64,000 nt of DNA from Puccinellia tenuiflora (taxonomy: Eukaryota > Streptophyta > Magnoliopsida > Poales > Poaceae): contig QRDG01001518.1 of assembly GCA_012064385.1 (NCBI GenBank), forward strand, positions 62,001-126,000, written 5' to 3'. Positions 53,527-64,000 of this stretch are shown here, one piece after another. A program made the position numbers and the translations under genes. Position 1 is the stretch's first letter. The number at the start of each line of letters is the position of its first letter. The notes under the pieces were generated by a model. It did not search any database and was not told the DNA's origin. It saw only the letters and a list, made by a program, of their open reading frames with translations.

Positions 53527-54755
53527 ATTCTCACACCTTGTGCTTGACAACCACTTGGTGAGGTTGAGGGCACAAAACAATTTAATTTGTTTTGCAGGTT
53601 TTCAAGAGAAGGATAAGAAGATAAATCTTTCACTACTGATTCCTCAAGAGTGATATTAAACCCTCGAGTCACCCCTCGTGGGGAAACCTTCTTTCCTATA
53701 CTACACACTCTGTGATTGTAGTCTCAACCTAAGCTAAGTTCAAGGCCATCATATATTCATGACTTCCCTTTTGGATACCTTGGTCTCTCCTTCATCGACC
53801 ATTTCATATGTGCAAGTTTCTTTGTGGATGTATATCATCAATGATTTGTCTACTTAGAAACCTATACATATGAGAGAGTTCACCTTTTAGTGGTATCCTA
53901 ATTATTGTGAGCTACCTTGATTTTTATCTATAATTCTTTGGAGGCTCCAAATTTGTTTCATGAGTGCCTATCTTAATTTTATTTGCATCTTTGCACACTC
54001 ATGTATTTGTTGAGAATCTTTTACCTCATGCTTACCATGGTGAGTATGTTGATTCATATTGGCTAAATGCTCTCACTAGCTTTTGGCATTTTCAATTGAT
54101 TTTAGTTTCCAAATGGTATCCCTAAGCTTGTGAACATACTCCTTTAAAGATCTTCCTTTTATCTTGGTTGGGCCTATCTTATGTTGAATCTTTGAAAATT
54201 GGTATCTCCTTATGGCTCAACCATATCTTTGGTGCAAGTGCTATGATTTGATTTTGCTTTATGCACACTTGCACTCGTTGCGTGTTCTAGATGATTTTGG
54301 GGGAGTGAGGATTCCATATTTGTGCACTCCTCAATAGTGCATGAACATTGGGGAGCTTCTTCATTTTTATTTAGAACTCTTGTTTTGGATCTTTTGATTG
54401 CCTATCTCCTTTGTGGAGATGTTTAGAATGATTTCATCTCTTTGCAATCTTTGGATCCTCAATATAGTTTGATTTCCTCTATCTATTCATCATTGGATAT
54501 GAGCATTTGATTTCACTCATATCTTGAGAAATGCACAATTTTTTTAGGAACTCATATTATATTGGCCTTCTAGATTTTTCCTCCCATTTTGGCAATCGAT
54601 GCCAATGGGGGAGAAGTTTAGAGGGTTTAAGGGAATTTGCGTTTTATGCTTTTGTTGCATTTGCCTTTAATGTGCTTGCATCCTTGCTTGTTTGTCTTGC
54701 AAGGATGCTTTATTCATTATATAAACCCTCTTAAAAGGGATTGTCATCAATTACC
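53527..54755 (+). other. Noncoding internal region before the 3' LTR
   Basis: T-rich, with GATTTTGGGGGAGTGAGG-type purine tracts (near 54294) and no gene motifs. The repeated GGGGGAG motif resembles internal polypurine tracts. Confidence 0.55.
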
Positions 54756-54769
54756 AAAATGGGGGAGAT
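54756..54769 (+). promoter_or_regulatory. Polypurine tract
   Basis: AAATGGGGGAGAT directly precedes the 3' LTR start TGAAAGTGC. It is the expected primer for plus-strand DNA synthesis. Confidence 0.85.
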
Positions 54770-55470
54770 TGAAAGTGCATGGTTGCCCCCATGTGTGGTT
54801 TTGGTAATTAATGACAATCTCTATGGACTAATGTTTGTATTGAGCTACTTGTAGGTGTGTCCATTTGCATTGCTTGATCTCCATTTGTTGGAGTCAAGGC
54901 TACGGGAAGAAGAGTATTTGTTGATCAAGGCTAAGTGCGAGTTGATCAACACTTGAGTCCAAGTGAAGATATGCCGAAAAGTGCTTCTCCCATATTGGTG
55001 TATGGGGGAGCAATATGTGAGCCTTCACCAAGCGAAGCGCAATCAAGAAAGGTGGTTCGTCTTGAGGAGATAAAGATCGTCTTCATCGACCTCAAGTGGA
55101 TTATGCGCAAGGCAAAGGTATGTTCTTGATAGGCTTTCTATTTTACTGGTCTCATGATATTAGTTGAGAAACCGGGTTATAGGATAGATAGCCGTACTAT
55201 CAAGAGGGGCTCTCGACCGAGTATTTGATCGTATCGTTTGTGGAGAGCTCAAACCTTTGCATCCTTGCAATCATCTTTATTGGCTCTTATTTGGCTTTTA
55301 TCGTGGTGTGGTCTTGGTGCTTGCCGTGCTTGTCATGACAAGGCCAAGTTCACCGAAAACGGTTTTCATATGCGTCTCCTATTGCGTTTTTGGTTTTGGA
55401 GGTTCATCGGTTCGTCTTTCATAGAGAGGTTTTACCTTGCTCCATTTGGTTTTATCCTCCCTTGTTGGAC

Positions 55471-58049
55471 TGTAGCACCCTCACTTTGAAAAGCAAGAAT
55501 ACATTGTGAATATGCTAGGCCCTGGATCGAGTATGGCTAGCATTCACCAACAGGATGTAATATCATGGATAAATGTTAAATGTTATTACATCGCACGTAC
55601 GAATGATCCAAAAATAATGTACTTTATTACAACTTTGCATAGCCGAAGCTAGCTTAAAATTAATAAAGTTCCACAAATATTATTCGGAGTTCAAGCAGCA
55701 TAATAAGTAGCACTGAGCTCCATCATCTCCATGTGCCACTGGCGACCATGTTGGTTGTAAGCTCGAAATAAACAACGTCCTTACTCCTCATCTGAACAAC
55801 CTGCAACTTTAACGTTGCAGCCCAGGGAATTTGGGTCAATACCTTGTGACATGCTGGCAGGTGTCATACTATGGTGGCTTATAAATGGCAAGACTATCAC
55901 TACATGCATATTTGGCTGGTGGAGTTGAAGGCTATTGCGTAAAGCCAATTTTGTCCTACCTTTCATAAAACCATTTTCAATTTTTGACTTACTTTATGAG
56001 ACACTCCCATGGAACGCATCCAGTGTCTCATTTACCCATGTTCACCCATCAAATTTTATTTTTGAAATTGGAATGAAGAGATCTTCTGTCAACATCCGTA
56101 TTTGGTCACTCGTGATTGTCCATTACCGGGGACACGGCTAAGATCTTAGTTTTAAATACTCTCGAGAGTTTGTGGTACTTTCCCCAAGATCGAGACGAGA
56201 CTTTTCAGAAGTGTTTTCCCATGGTACTCTAGCGAGATCACTGCCGTCCTACCCCTCTACATCATCAGATCTCACTAACCCAGGTCCACACAACGTACTC
56301 CGTCAAGACAGAGCCCATATGACTAGTGGTTGTACGATCGGGCAAACAAACACGGTGTGACATTAGTCTCAAACCCTAGGTGGCTTTTCACAAGTGCACA
56401 TATTCAGGTAAAACCATGGAAATGGCCCTGAATAGCCAATCAACTTCGCCTCCATCATACGGACCAATACCACCTAGGTAGTTCATTAATTTAGTAAAAA
56501 ATTCCAATACTCAACTACAATAAAACACTTCATTTTTGCAGCAAGCCAATCTACTAAATTAATATAGGTCACTAATCAACTAGTCATGTGGCTAACCTAA
56601 CAGGTTTGCATAGCATATAACTTTAATAAAGACAGTCTATCATGCATGCTACTGGAATATAGTCTACAATGCCATATAAAATAGTAATAGGTCATTCATG
56701 AATTTGTGTATGCACTTGCCTTGACAGTTGTTCAGGTTGTCGCAGCACTCACAGCTCTCCTGGCACTCTTCACAATCTAAACAAACAATTTGCATAAAAT
56801 CAATACACTGATAAAAATGGCAATACAATAAAAACATGTATGCATGATGATTTGCTAACAACACAAGTCAAGGTTAAACACTTAATAAAGTTATTACTTT
56901 CTGTTATTTACTATATGCATGATGCTCATGATTCATATTTTAAGTGGTTTTAATAAATTAAAACAATTACTATGGTCAAAATACCATTATTTGAGTTTCT
57001 ACAAAAACATTATTATTGCATGATGCACAAGTGCAAACTAAAATATCTACTGGACAGAGGGCAATAAAATACACACTTTTGCAGAAGAAATCAATTTAAA
57101 ATAATGTATAGATTTAAAGATATGCCAAAATTACTCAAATCTCTCATTTGAAATTTGAATAATTTCAATTAGGAAAAAACAGAGAACTAACAGTTCTAAA
57201 ATATTCTAAAGGTCAAGAGGTTTTCAAAAATATAAAGTTTACTAAATTTGGCCAAACGGTTGGAAAGTTGTGAATTTTACAAGATTGGGCTATTTTCTGC
57301 AATTTTTAATAATTTCCTGGGACGAATTGACCGGGTTTGACCGGACTGCTGACGTGGCGCTGACGAGGCGCTGCCCATGCAGTGACGCAGCAGCCACGCG
57401 GCGCGATGGGATTGGCCGATACCTGTTCACATGTCGATCTAATCTAGGTCGTTGATCGCCGATCGAACGGGCATGAACGAGTTCGTCCGGGACGGCGGTG
57501 GTGCTCACCGGTGACGTCAGTGACGGCGACGGACGCGCGCGTGCTCGCGCTGGAGTTCGTCCAGAGCTGGGCGACGATCGATCGTTGACCCGGAAATGGG
57601 CCTGGCTGGCTACTGGGCTGAGGCTGGCCTTTGGCTGGGCCGAGCTCTTGGCTGGCCTGGCCGAGCGTGGCTGCTGGCTGGCAGCTAGGCCTCGGCTAGC
57701 CGGCCGGCCGGTCCAATTCTCTTTTTTTTGAATTTCAAAACTGAACCAAACCTTTTTCAGAAAAATACTTTCTGGAAAACTTATTAAAAATACAATATTA
57801 TGGCACTAGTCTTGCCATCTAGTAAAATTAAAATATTTGAAATGTGGACTAGGGTTACTTTGCACCCGTTTTATCAATTATAAAAATATAATTTCAAGTT
57901 TGAAGAACAAACTATTTTAAGCAACTAAAATGCAACAAACACATGATGTTGATGAATGCCATGCATGATTTTGAGTTTTGAAACTTAAACAACAAAAAGT
58001 TTTTGATACCTCTGAATTTTCAAAAATTTGAAAATCTTGGGATGTTACA
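55471..58049 (-). mobile_element. Solo gypsy LTR (TSD TGGAC), about 2.6 kb
   Basis: TGGAC flanks both ends (55466-55470 and 58050-58054). Minus-strand ends are TGTAACATCCCAAG and GAGGGTGCTACA, related to the LTRs at 45167 and 49995 but a different family. It has an AT-rich body and a GC-rich island at 57340-57720 with CTGACGTGGCGCTGACG. No internal region remains, so it arose by recombination between the two LTRs of a full element. The 5' LTR of the host element has the empty site near 25260. Confidence 0.95.
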
Positions 58050-58253
58050 TGGACTATGATGTTGTTCTTTATATTCTTGTAGAGCTCGTTGTTACGAACA
58101 AGCCCAAGATCATCGAAAACGGAGTCCGGATGCGAAAGATATGCTCGTTTTCGTTTTGCACTTTCTGCAGTTTTCAGAGGGCCGGAAGTTCCGGCCCTTT
58201 ACCCCGGAAGTTCCGGCCTCCCAAGGCTGTAACGGTCAGATTTTGGGGGAGGC

Positions 58254-58261
58254 TATAAATA
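58254..58261 (+). promoter_or_regulatory. TATA box of the 3' LTR
   Basis: TATAAATA, matching 25451-25458 in the 5' LTR. It is preceded by two copies of the CCGGAAGTTCCGG palindrome (58180-58218), where the 5' LTR has one. Confidence 0.6.
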
Positions 58262-59271
58262 GGCTCCTTCTGCCCCAAGAGGAGGCTGCCCACTTTTTCC
58301 CTCTCTCCTCCATTGTTTGACCTCGAAAAAGCTTGGGTTTCTCTCAATCCCTCCAATGATTCTTGCACAAATTTAGGGATTGAAGAGAGGAGATCTAGAT
58401 CTACGTTTCCACCGAACAATCTCTCCTCTAAGTGAGGGGAACCTAGTGGATCTAGTTCTTGGAGTTCTTTTGTGGTTCTCCTCTTTGTTCTTCCTCTCTT
58501 ATTCCCCCCAAAGCATTTGTTGCTTAGATGGAATTTGAGAGTGAAGGATTTGAGCACTTGTGCTCTTGCCATTTGCATTAGTTGTATCGGTTTGTGCTCT
58601 CCACGAGGATTCGTGGAAGTTGAAGGTTGAGAAGCTTATTGCTCTTGGGTGCATTGTGTTCCCAAGAGCTTGTGCCTCTTGGGTGCATTGTGTACCCTAG
58701 ACGGTTGGTGGTGTCGCGAAGACTTCGAGTTGTGAAGCTTCGGGCAAGATTTGGGAGCCCCCGATTGAGTTGTGGGTGTGTGCCACAAGATCTTTGTAAA
58801 GGCTCCGGATTCCGCCTTGAAGTATTCCGATAGTGGAAGGTGAACCTAACCCTTGGGGTGAGGTTCGTCGGAGAATAGGGTGAGGCCTTTTGTAAGGATT
58901 CCGATAGTGGAAGGTGAACCTAACCCTTGGGGTGAGGCTCACACCCCTCCAACGAGACGTACTCCCTTAACAAGGAGGAACTCGGGAATACATCCTCGTC
59001 TCCGCGTGCCTCGGTTATTTCTATACCCGAGCTCTTTACTTATGCAATTTACATTGTGATAGCCTTTGTGCTTGATGTCATATATATTGCTATCACCTTG
59101 TTGTTATATTGCTTAGCATAAGTTGTTGGTGCACATAGGTGAGCCTAGTTTATTTAGGTTGTTGGCTTGTTAATTTAAACACCTAGTTTTATTCCGCAAT
59201 TATCAAGCCCTAAATCGGAAAAGTTTTAATCGCCTATTCACCCCCTCTAGGCGACATTGTTTGTTCTTTCA

Positions 59272-62200
59272 GAGGTATGACCTTCAAGAAAGATGAATTT
59301 TTCTGTCTGTTAAAAACACAGTCATTACGTACATTCCACAAAGCCCACAGACATGCACAAACTCCCACCCGAATGAGATTCAAATTCTTTTTTGGAGTGC
59401 CCTTGAGCCAATTACCAAAAAGATTAGTAATGTTTTTTGGGGAGGGGGGATAGGTTGAAAGACGCACCAATTTGGCTAAGGGGCAATCAAAGAAAAGATG
59501 TTGAATTGATTCTTCTTTATCACAGAAGCAACATGATGTATCTCCATTCCAATTCCTTTTAACTAGGTTATCTTTAGTTAAAATGACTCTTCTATTAAGA
59601 AACCACATGAAAATCTTGATTTTCAGCGGAACTTTAATCTTCCAAATATATTTGTGCAAATATCGTTTGTGCCCATTCAACAAGTCAAGATACATGGATT
59701 TGACAGTAAAGGTTCCAGTGGAAGTTAAATTCCAAACAAACACATCTTGTTCATTGGAAATTTGGACGTCCATAAGATGTTGAACTAATCCAGCCATTTG
59801 TCCCATTTGTTACCCGTTAGAGATCTGCGGAACATGATATTCAGCGTTGTTTCAGAAAATACAGTAGCAACCGTAACTTGTTTACGGTGTACAATATTAT
59901 ACAACATCGGGTATTGCTGGGAAAGAGGAGTAGTACCCAACCACATATCTTCCCAAAACCTTGTGTTTAACCCATTTCCAACATTAAAATGACCCGTTGT
60001 GAAATTCCTCCTTGACCCGCATAAGACCTTTCCAAAAAGGTGAATCGAACGCTCTTACAGAAACTTGTGAAAGCGTTTTTGAGTGCAAATATTTGTTAGT
60101 GATCAGCTCCTGCCAAATCCCTTCCTCATTTAGTAGCTTAAATAACCATTTACTGAGCATGCATTTATTCTTTAAGTCTATAGCTTCTATTCCCAGCCTG
60201 CCTTACTCTTTGGGGCGGCATATAATACTCCACTTAGTAAGTCTATATTTTCTTTTGTGACTATCACTTTGCCAGAAAAATCTTGATCTAAAAAGGTCCA
60301 ACCTTTTTTGAACCCCTTTAAGAACCTCCAGGAACGACAACATAAACATTGGTAAACTTGTTAATACCGAGTTTATGAGAATCAACCGGTCCCCGTAAGA
60401 CGGTAACTTTCCTGTCCAGCTGCTTAACTTTCTCTCAAAACGATCCTCTACAGGTTTCCACTCCCCATTTTTTAATTTTCGGTAACAAATAGGAATTCCT
60501 AAATATTTAAAGGGTAGTGTACCCGAAGCACACCCAAACAAAACAATATAATCTTCTTCCACTTCTTTTGCCTTGCCAAAACAGAATAATTCACTCTTAT
60601 GAAAATTAATCTTGAGACCAGACAATTGCTCAAAGATGCATAAGATTAGTTTCATGTTTAGAGCTTTTTCTAAATCATGTTCCATAAAAATTATAGTATC
60701 ATCCACATATTGGAGTATAAAAACCCCTCCCTCAACCAAATGAGGAATACGACATGGTACCTGCCCATCCTCCTTAGCTCTACGAATTAAAATAGCCAGC
60801 ATATCCACCACCACATTAAAGAGGATCGGGGATAGCGGGTCCCCCTGCCTCAAACCTTTCCTAGTTTGAAAGTTGTGCCCTATATCATCGTTGACTCTTA
60901 TTCCGACACTACCTTTTTTAAAATAATCATTAATCCATTGACACCATTTCGGATCAAAACCCTTCATTCTCATTGCCTGTTGTAAAAAGGACCAGCTCAC
61001 CTTATCATAGGCCTTTTCGAAATCGATTTTCCGTAACACACCATCCATTTTTTTGATGTAATTCATCTATAGTCTCGTGCAACACAACTACCCCCTCTAA
61101 GATGTGTCTTCCCGGCATAAAGGCTGTTTGTGTAGGCTTAACAACTTTCTGGGCTACTCCAGTTAGTCTGTTAGTCCCTACTTTGGTGAAAACTTTGAAG
61201 CTCACATTAAGCAAGAAAATGGGTCTATATTGCTGAATCTGACATGCATCTTCTTTTTTAGGTAAAAGAATAATTGTCCCGAAGTTTAGGTGAAAGAAAA
61301 GTAACTCTCCCTTGTGAAAGTCATTGAACATGGCCATCAAATCTCGTTTCAAACAATCCCAACACGTTTGATAGAATTCAGCGGGAAAGCCATCAGGACC
61401 CGGGGCTTTATTCTTTTCCATTTGCATTATGGCATCGTAAACCTCTTTTTCGGAAAAATTGGCAGTCAATAAAATATTCTCTTCCTCGGACAATTGAGGA
61501 ATATCATGTGTTTCCGACTCCACCATAGAAAAATTATTAGGCACGGGTGCCCCAAAAAGTCCCTTGTAATATTCGGTGATATAGGTTTTGAAATTTTCTT
61601 GTCCAATGATTATGCCTTCTTCTTGTTCCAATTGGAAAATTATTTTCTTTCTATGTATTCCATTGGCAATGAGGTGAAAATATTTCGTATTACTCTCCCC
61701 TCCTGAATATGTTTCACTTTAGCTCTTTGAGCCCACTTAGACTCCTCATTTCTTCTTAGGTTTGCTAAAGCCTCATTGGCCTCTTTAAACGCCTCCCTTT
61801 CAGATGTGTTCAAAGGTATCGTTTTAGCTTTCTTGTCTAAAAAATCAATAAGCTGAAGTAACCTCTCTTTTTCTTTCTTGTATACGCTACTAAGGTTCTT
61901 GGCTCGTCCTCTCAAAAAACTTCTAACATGGCGCAGTTTATTTCGCCATTTCTACATGGAACTAGAGCCATGCGATATAGATTGCCACTCATTCTTGATC
62001 ATGTCAACAAAACCTTCTTGTCACAGCCAAGATAATTCAAACGAAAAATAAGTCTTATTCCCGAGGTGAGCTTGTTCACCTGATTCGAGAAGAAGCGGTG
62101 TATGGTCTGATCCTTCGCGGGGTAAAGCCCGTACCGAGACAATTGGGAATTTTTGTTCCCAATCCACACTTGCTAGAACTCTATCTAATTTTTCATAGGT

Positions 62201-62492
62201 TGGGGTATCACAATGACTAGGCCAGTTGTACTGCTCCCTGAAAGTTCTATTTCTCTTAAATCTAAACTTAGCATTGAAAATAAACGACGAGCGCAGATTT
62301 TTTGTTTTTGTTTTTATCTTCTTGTCTCCGCATAATGTTGAAATCCCCACCAACTAGTAAAGGTCTTGGTTCATTATCACATGTACGAACAATTTCAGAA
62401 AGAAACTCATTTTTCTGTGCCTACTGAGCCGCACCATACACCGACACCAATGACCATTCAAATCCATCTGATTTGGTTCGAAGATGAAACTT
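59272..62492 (-). pseudogene. LINE ORF2: endonuclease end, reverse transcriptase, zf-RVT
   Basis: A minus-strand LINE, cut at 62492 by a CACTA element. In order: the end of the AP endonuclease (GGDFNIM near 62340, LDRVLASVDW and SDHTPL near 62100), a linker helix region (61915-61640), and the reverse transcriptase with APGPDGFPAEF, motif A FEKAYDKVSW, motif B QGDPLSP and motif C YVDD (61631-60203). A zf-RVT domain follows (KIFMWFLNRRV, CCFCDKEES, HLFFDCP at about 59660-59430). Frame changes lie near 62280, 61930 and 61050, and several stops at 60200-59820. The last codons (KVIPL) continue at 24566 after the LTR retrotransposon. Catalytic YVDD is kept but the gene is broken. Confidence 0.9.
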
Positions 62493-62978
62493 CACTAGTA
62501 CAGAACCCCACATCACAGCCGGCCCCAGGGACTCACCTCAGCCGGTTATTCCAACCATCTCCAGCTCTGTGTCGCTAATGTGTTGCTCCATTAGAGACGG
62601 TTCCTGGAACCGGCTGACTTTTGCCACCGACCCAAATATGAACTAATCAGTGACGTGCGTTATTCCTGGCCGTCGCACAACCCGGGGGGGGGGGTCCGAC
62701 TTTTCCCGCCTGCCATATAACATGGTTAAAATTCGTTGCCTCCGGGTGTATTTCCGGGGGGTCCAACTTTTTAAAACAAAACAGAATCATTACACCAATT
62801 AGGTTTTTATAGCCAGCTAGTTATACAGATCAGATCACATTAACCAAGCAGTTACACAACAACTGATCGATCATAGTATGTAATAATGTACATGTAGACA
62901 ATGTTGTACAAATTAAATAGATAGATTGTTGAAAACTGCAATTTTATTGCAAACAAACTACCTAATAAGAAAATTGTT

Positions 62979-63932
62979 CTATATGATATGCATCTCAATC
63001 ATGACCTCCAAGCTTCGGTAATTGGTGTTCCTCAGAACAATCACAATAGGTTGATTAATCTGAAAATGCTTGTCTTCAATGAAATTCTTCCACCCCAGCT
63101 TGTCGAGCTCAATGCGGTCGTCAGTTTTCTTGTTGTATGTAATGGTTGTGACGGCTCCTGCTGCTCCAAGTCGTAATCTAGCTTTGCCATGAGTTCGTCA
63201 GACAGCGTCTTCCACTATCATCTTAGGTAGTTTCTACGCATAAAAGACAACATAGTATATTTATGTCATATATACACTACAGGGTAAAGAGGCGGTACTT
63301 CTTGAACTTAAATTAGGAGGGAGGGATATATATATATATACCATATCATGTCTCTTCAAATTTGTGGTCGTCAAACGAGTCACAAAAGGAACAGGCGCTC
63401 GTTCTCATGTTTGTTGAGATGCACTCTTTGGGCAACAATGTGACTGTTATCAGAACTGTCATCAGAATAATAATCAGACCTGTCAGAATCATCGTCACTG
63501 CCGACCTCCATTTGAAATTTCCCATAGGCAATAGAGATACTGGGTTTTGGTCCTGTCATATTAAAAACTAGCAGCACTTTCCCCCCTTGATTTGCTGGAC
63601 GAACTATTCCCATCCTTCACCGTGCAAGCGGGTCTTCCTCCTTTATTTGGTCACAGTAATGTTGTATGTGATCCCAACAACACAATGTCGCCTACTAACC
63701 GGTTGAACGCTTGCCGAACGTTGCACGGTACTATCTGTATGCAATAGAAAAAAAACAATACATATATTAATTAGATATTATAATTTAAAAACAAAGACTA
63801 GATATATATAAGTCATGTAGTCCTTCTTACAACTGACTTGCGGTGACGACTCTCTTGCACACGGACACTAAAAGTGCATTCAATGAAGTGCCTGTTAGAG
63901 CACTCGTTCTTGCATAATGGGCATGTCATTTC
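62979..63932 (-). pseudogene. Zinc-finger plus B3-like gene carried by the second CACTA
   Basis: Exon 63932-63831 encodes EMTCPLCKNECSNRHFIEC, a C-x2-C...H...C finger, with GT-AG borders. The next exon (63734 to about 63354) starts IVPCNVRQAFNRLVG, changes frame near 63620, then reads VFNMTGPKPSISIAYGKF and an acidic SDDDSDRSDYYSDDSSD linker. After a small deletion near 63395 comes PFVTRLTTTNLKRHDM and a splice donor. The last exon (63221-62979) has one in-frame TGA early, then a B3-like ending: ITYNKKTDDRIELDKLGWKN followed by FIEDKHFQ and PIVIVLRN. The GW-x-x-F motif and beta-strand pattern fit plant B3 DNA-binding domains. It is broken by at least one frame change, one deletion and one stop. 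The B3 call is moderate. Confidence 0.5.
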
Positions 63933-63950
63933 CTGTTATAATTACTTAAA

Positions 63951-64000
63951 CATGTGTTCCATAAACCATCGATCAATCGTCAAAGAGAACCCAATACTCC
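63951..64000 (+). repeat. Direct repeat, right member (cut by window end)
   Basis: It matches 22323-22373 except for one missing C. It starts abruptly at CATGTGTTCC just upstream of the zinc-finger exon of the second CACTA gene. Confidence 0.85.

Larger units (their letters stand above)
24567..59271 (+). mobile_element. Non-autonomous LTR retrotransposon carrying nested insertions
   Basis: GAGGT flanks both ends (24562-24566 and 59272-59276). LTRs of about 1.9 kb start TGAAAGTGCATGGTTG and end TTTGTTCTTTCA. The 5' LTR is 24567-26359 plus 38779-38874, interrupted by a Mutator-like element. The 3' LTR is 54770-59271, interrupted by a solo gypsy LTR. The primer-binding site TGGTATCAGAGC follows the 5' LTR, and a polypurine tract precedes the 3' LTR. 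The only coding region is a gag-like gene (38929-41220). I find no protease, integrase, reverse transcriptase or RNase H, so it depends on another element's enzymes. Removing all nested insertions leaves an element of roughly 11 kb. Confidence 0.95.
54770..59271 (+). repeat. 3' LTR with solo-LTR insertion
   Basis: It corresponds to the 5' LTR (24567-26359 and 38779-38874). Differences include a doubled GGAAGTTCCGG palindrome upstream of the TATA box (58254-58261) and a replaced segment near 58866-58940 that repeats GATAGTGGAAGGTGAACC. The solo gypsy LTR occupies 55471-58049. Confidence 0.95.
62493..64000 (-). mobile_element. Second CACTA element, left end only
   Basis: CACTAGTACAGAACCCC starts at 62493 inside the LINE endonuclease frame. 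It is followed by subterminal CAGCCGGTT / AACCGGCTG motifs (62515-62620) in direct and inverted orientation. The element continues past the window edge, so the other end and the TSD cannot be checked. A minus-strand gene reads toward this end, in the position that the second gene occupies in the CACTA element at 8309. Confidence 0.7.

Overview
This window is plant nuclear DNA and reads as a grass (Poaceae, probably Pooideae/Triticeae-like) intergenic repeat block. The grounds are CACTA elements with TTTGGTCCCGGTT/TTTAGTCCCGGTT subterminal palindromes, a TAA-duplicating PIF/Harbinger element, large gypsy LTRs with GC-rich islands, and deep nesting of transposons. I found no convincing host single-copy gene, rRNA, CRISPR array or bacterial-type operon. 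There is one assembly gap of 270 N (19699-19968). Genus-level assignment is inference.

Left part (1-8308). A segmental duplication has copy A at 566-4709 and copy B at 5053-6889. Both copies carry the same ~0.8 kb hAT element with its 8-bp target duplication. Copy A also carries a 2.4 kb PIF/Harbinger element (918-3314) whose empty site is preserved in copy B. LTR-like debris lies at 4710-5052 and 6890-8000.

Middle-left (8309-21122). A ~12.8 kb CACTA (En/Spm-type) element is read on the minus strand. From its 5' end (21122) it has subterminal repeats, a coiled-coil exon, the gap, a frameshifted TNP2 transposase (to 16534), an internal spacer, and a second gene with a C-terminal Ulp1-like cysteine protease domain (to 8843), then the 3' subterminal repeats. 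The spacer at 15.2-16.4 kb holds, on the plus strand, two TATA boxes followed by three long foldbacks that resemble MIRNA precursors.

Right part (22.7-64 kb). Four levels of nesting can be resolved from target-site duplications (TSDs). A minus-strand LINE (62492 to 23499) is split by a long non-autonomous LTR retrotransposon (24567-59271, TSD GAGGT), and the LINE codons continue exactly across the insertion. That retrotransposon's 5' LTR is split by a Mutator-like element (26360-38769, 9-bp TSD TTAATTTAA). The Mutator-like element is split by a gypsy element (29265-36329, TSD TTGGT). The internal region also took a hAT MITE (43651-44007, TSD GTTATATC) and a gag-only gypsy element (45167-53020). 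The 3' LTR took a solo gypsy LTR (55471-58049, TSD TGGAC). A second CACTA element begins at 62493 inside the LINE and runs off the window; it carries a broken zinc-finger plus B3-like gene.

Most coding sequence is decayed. Apparently intact pieces are a 367-aa gypsy gag (48320-49423), a 78-aa GRF-type zinc-finger protein in the Mutator-like element (37919-38235), and the protease half of the CACTA second gene. The main leads are the TATA-plus-foldback locus in the CACTA spacer, the B3-like cargo of the second CACTA, the GRF gene retained in a Mutator element that lost its transposase core, and a 509-bp duplication flanking the gag-only gypsy that integration cannot explain.
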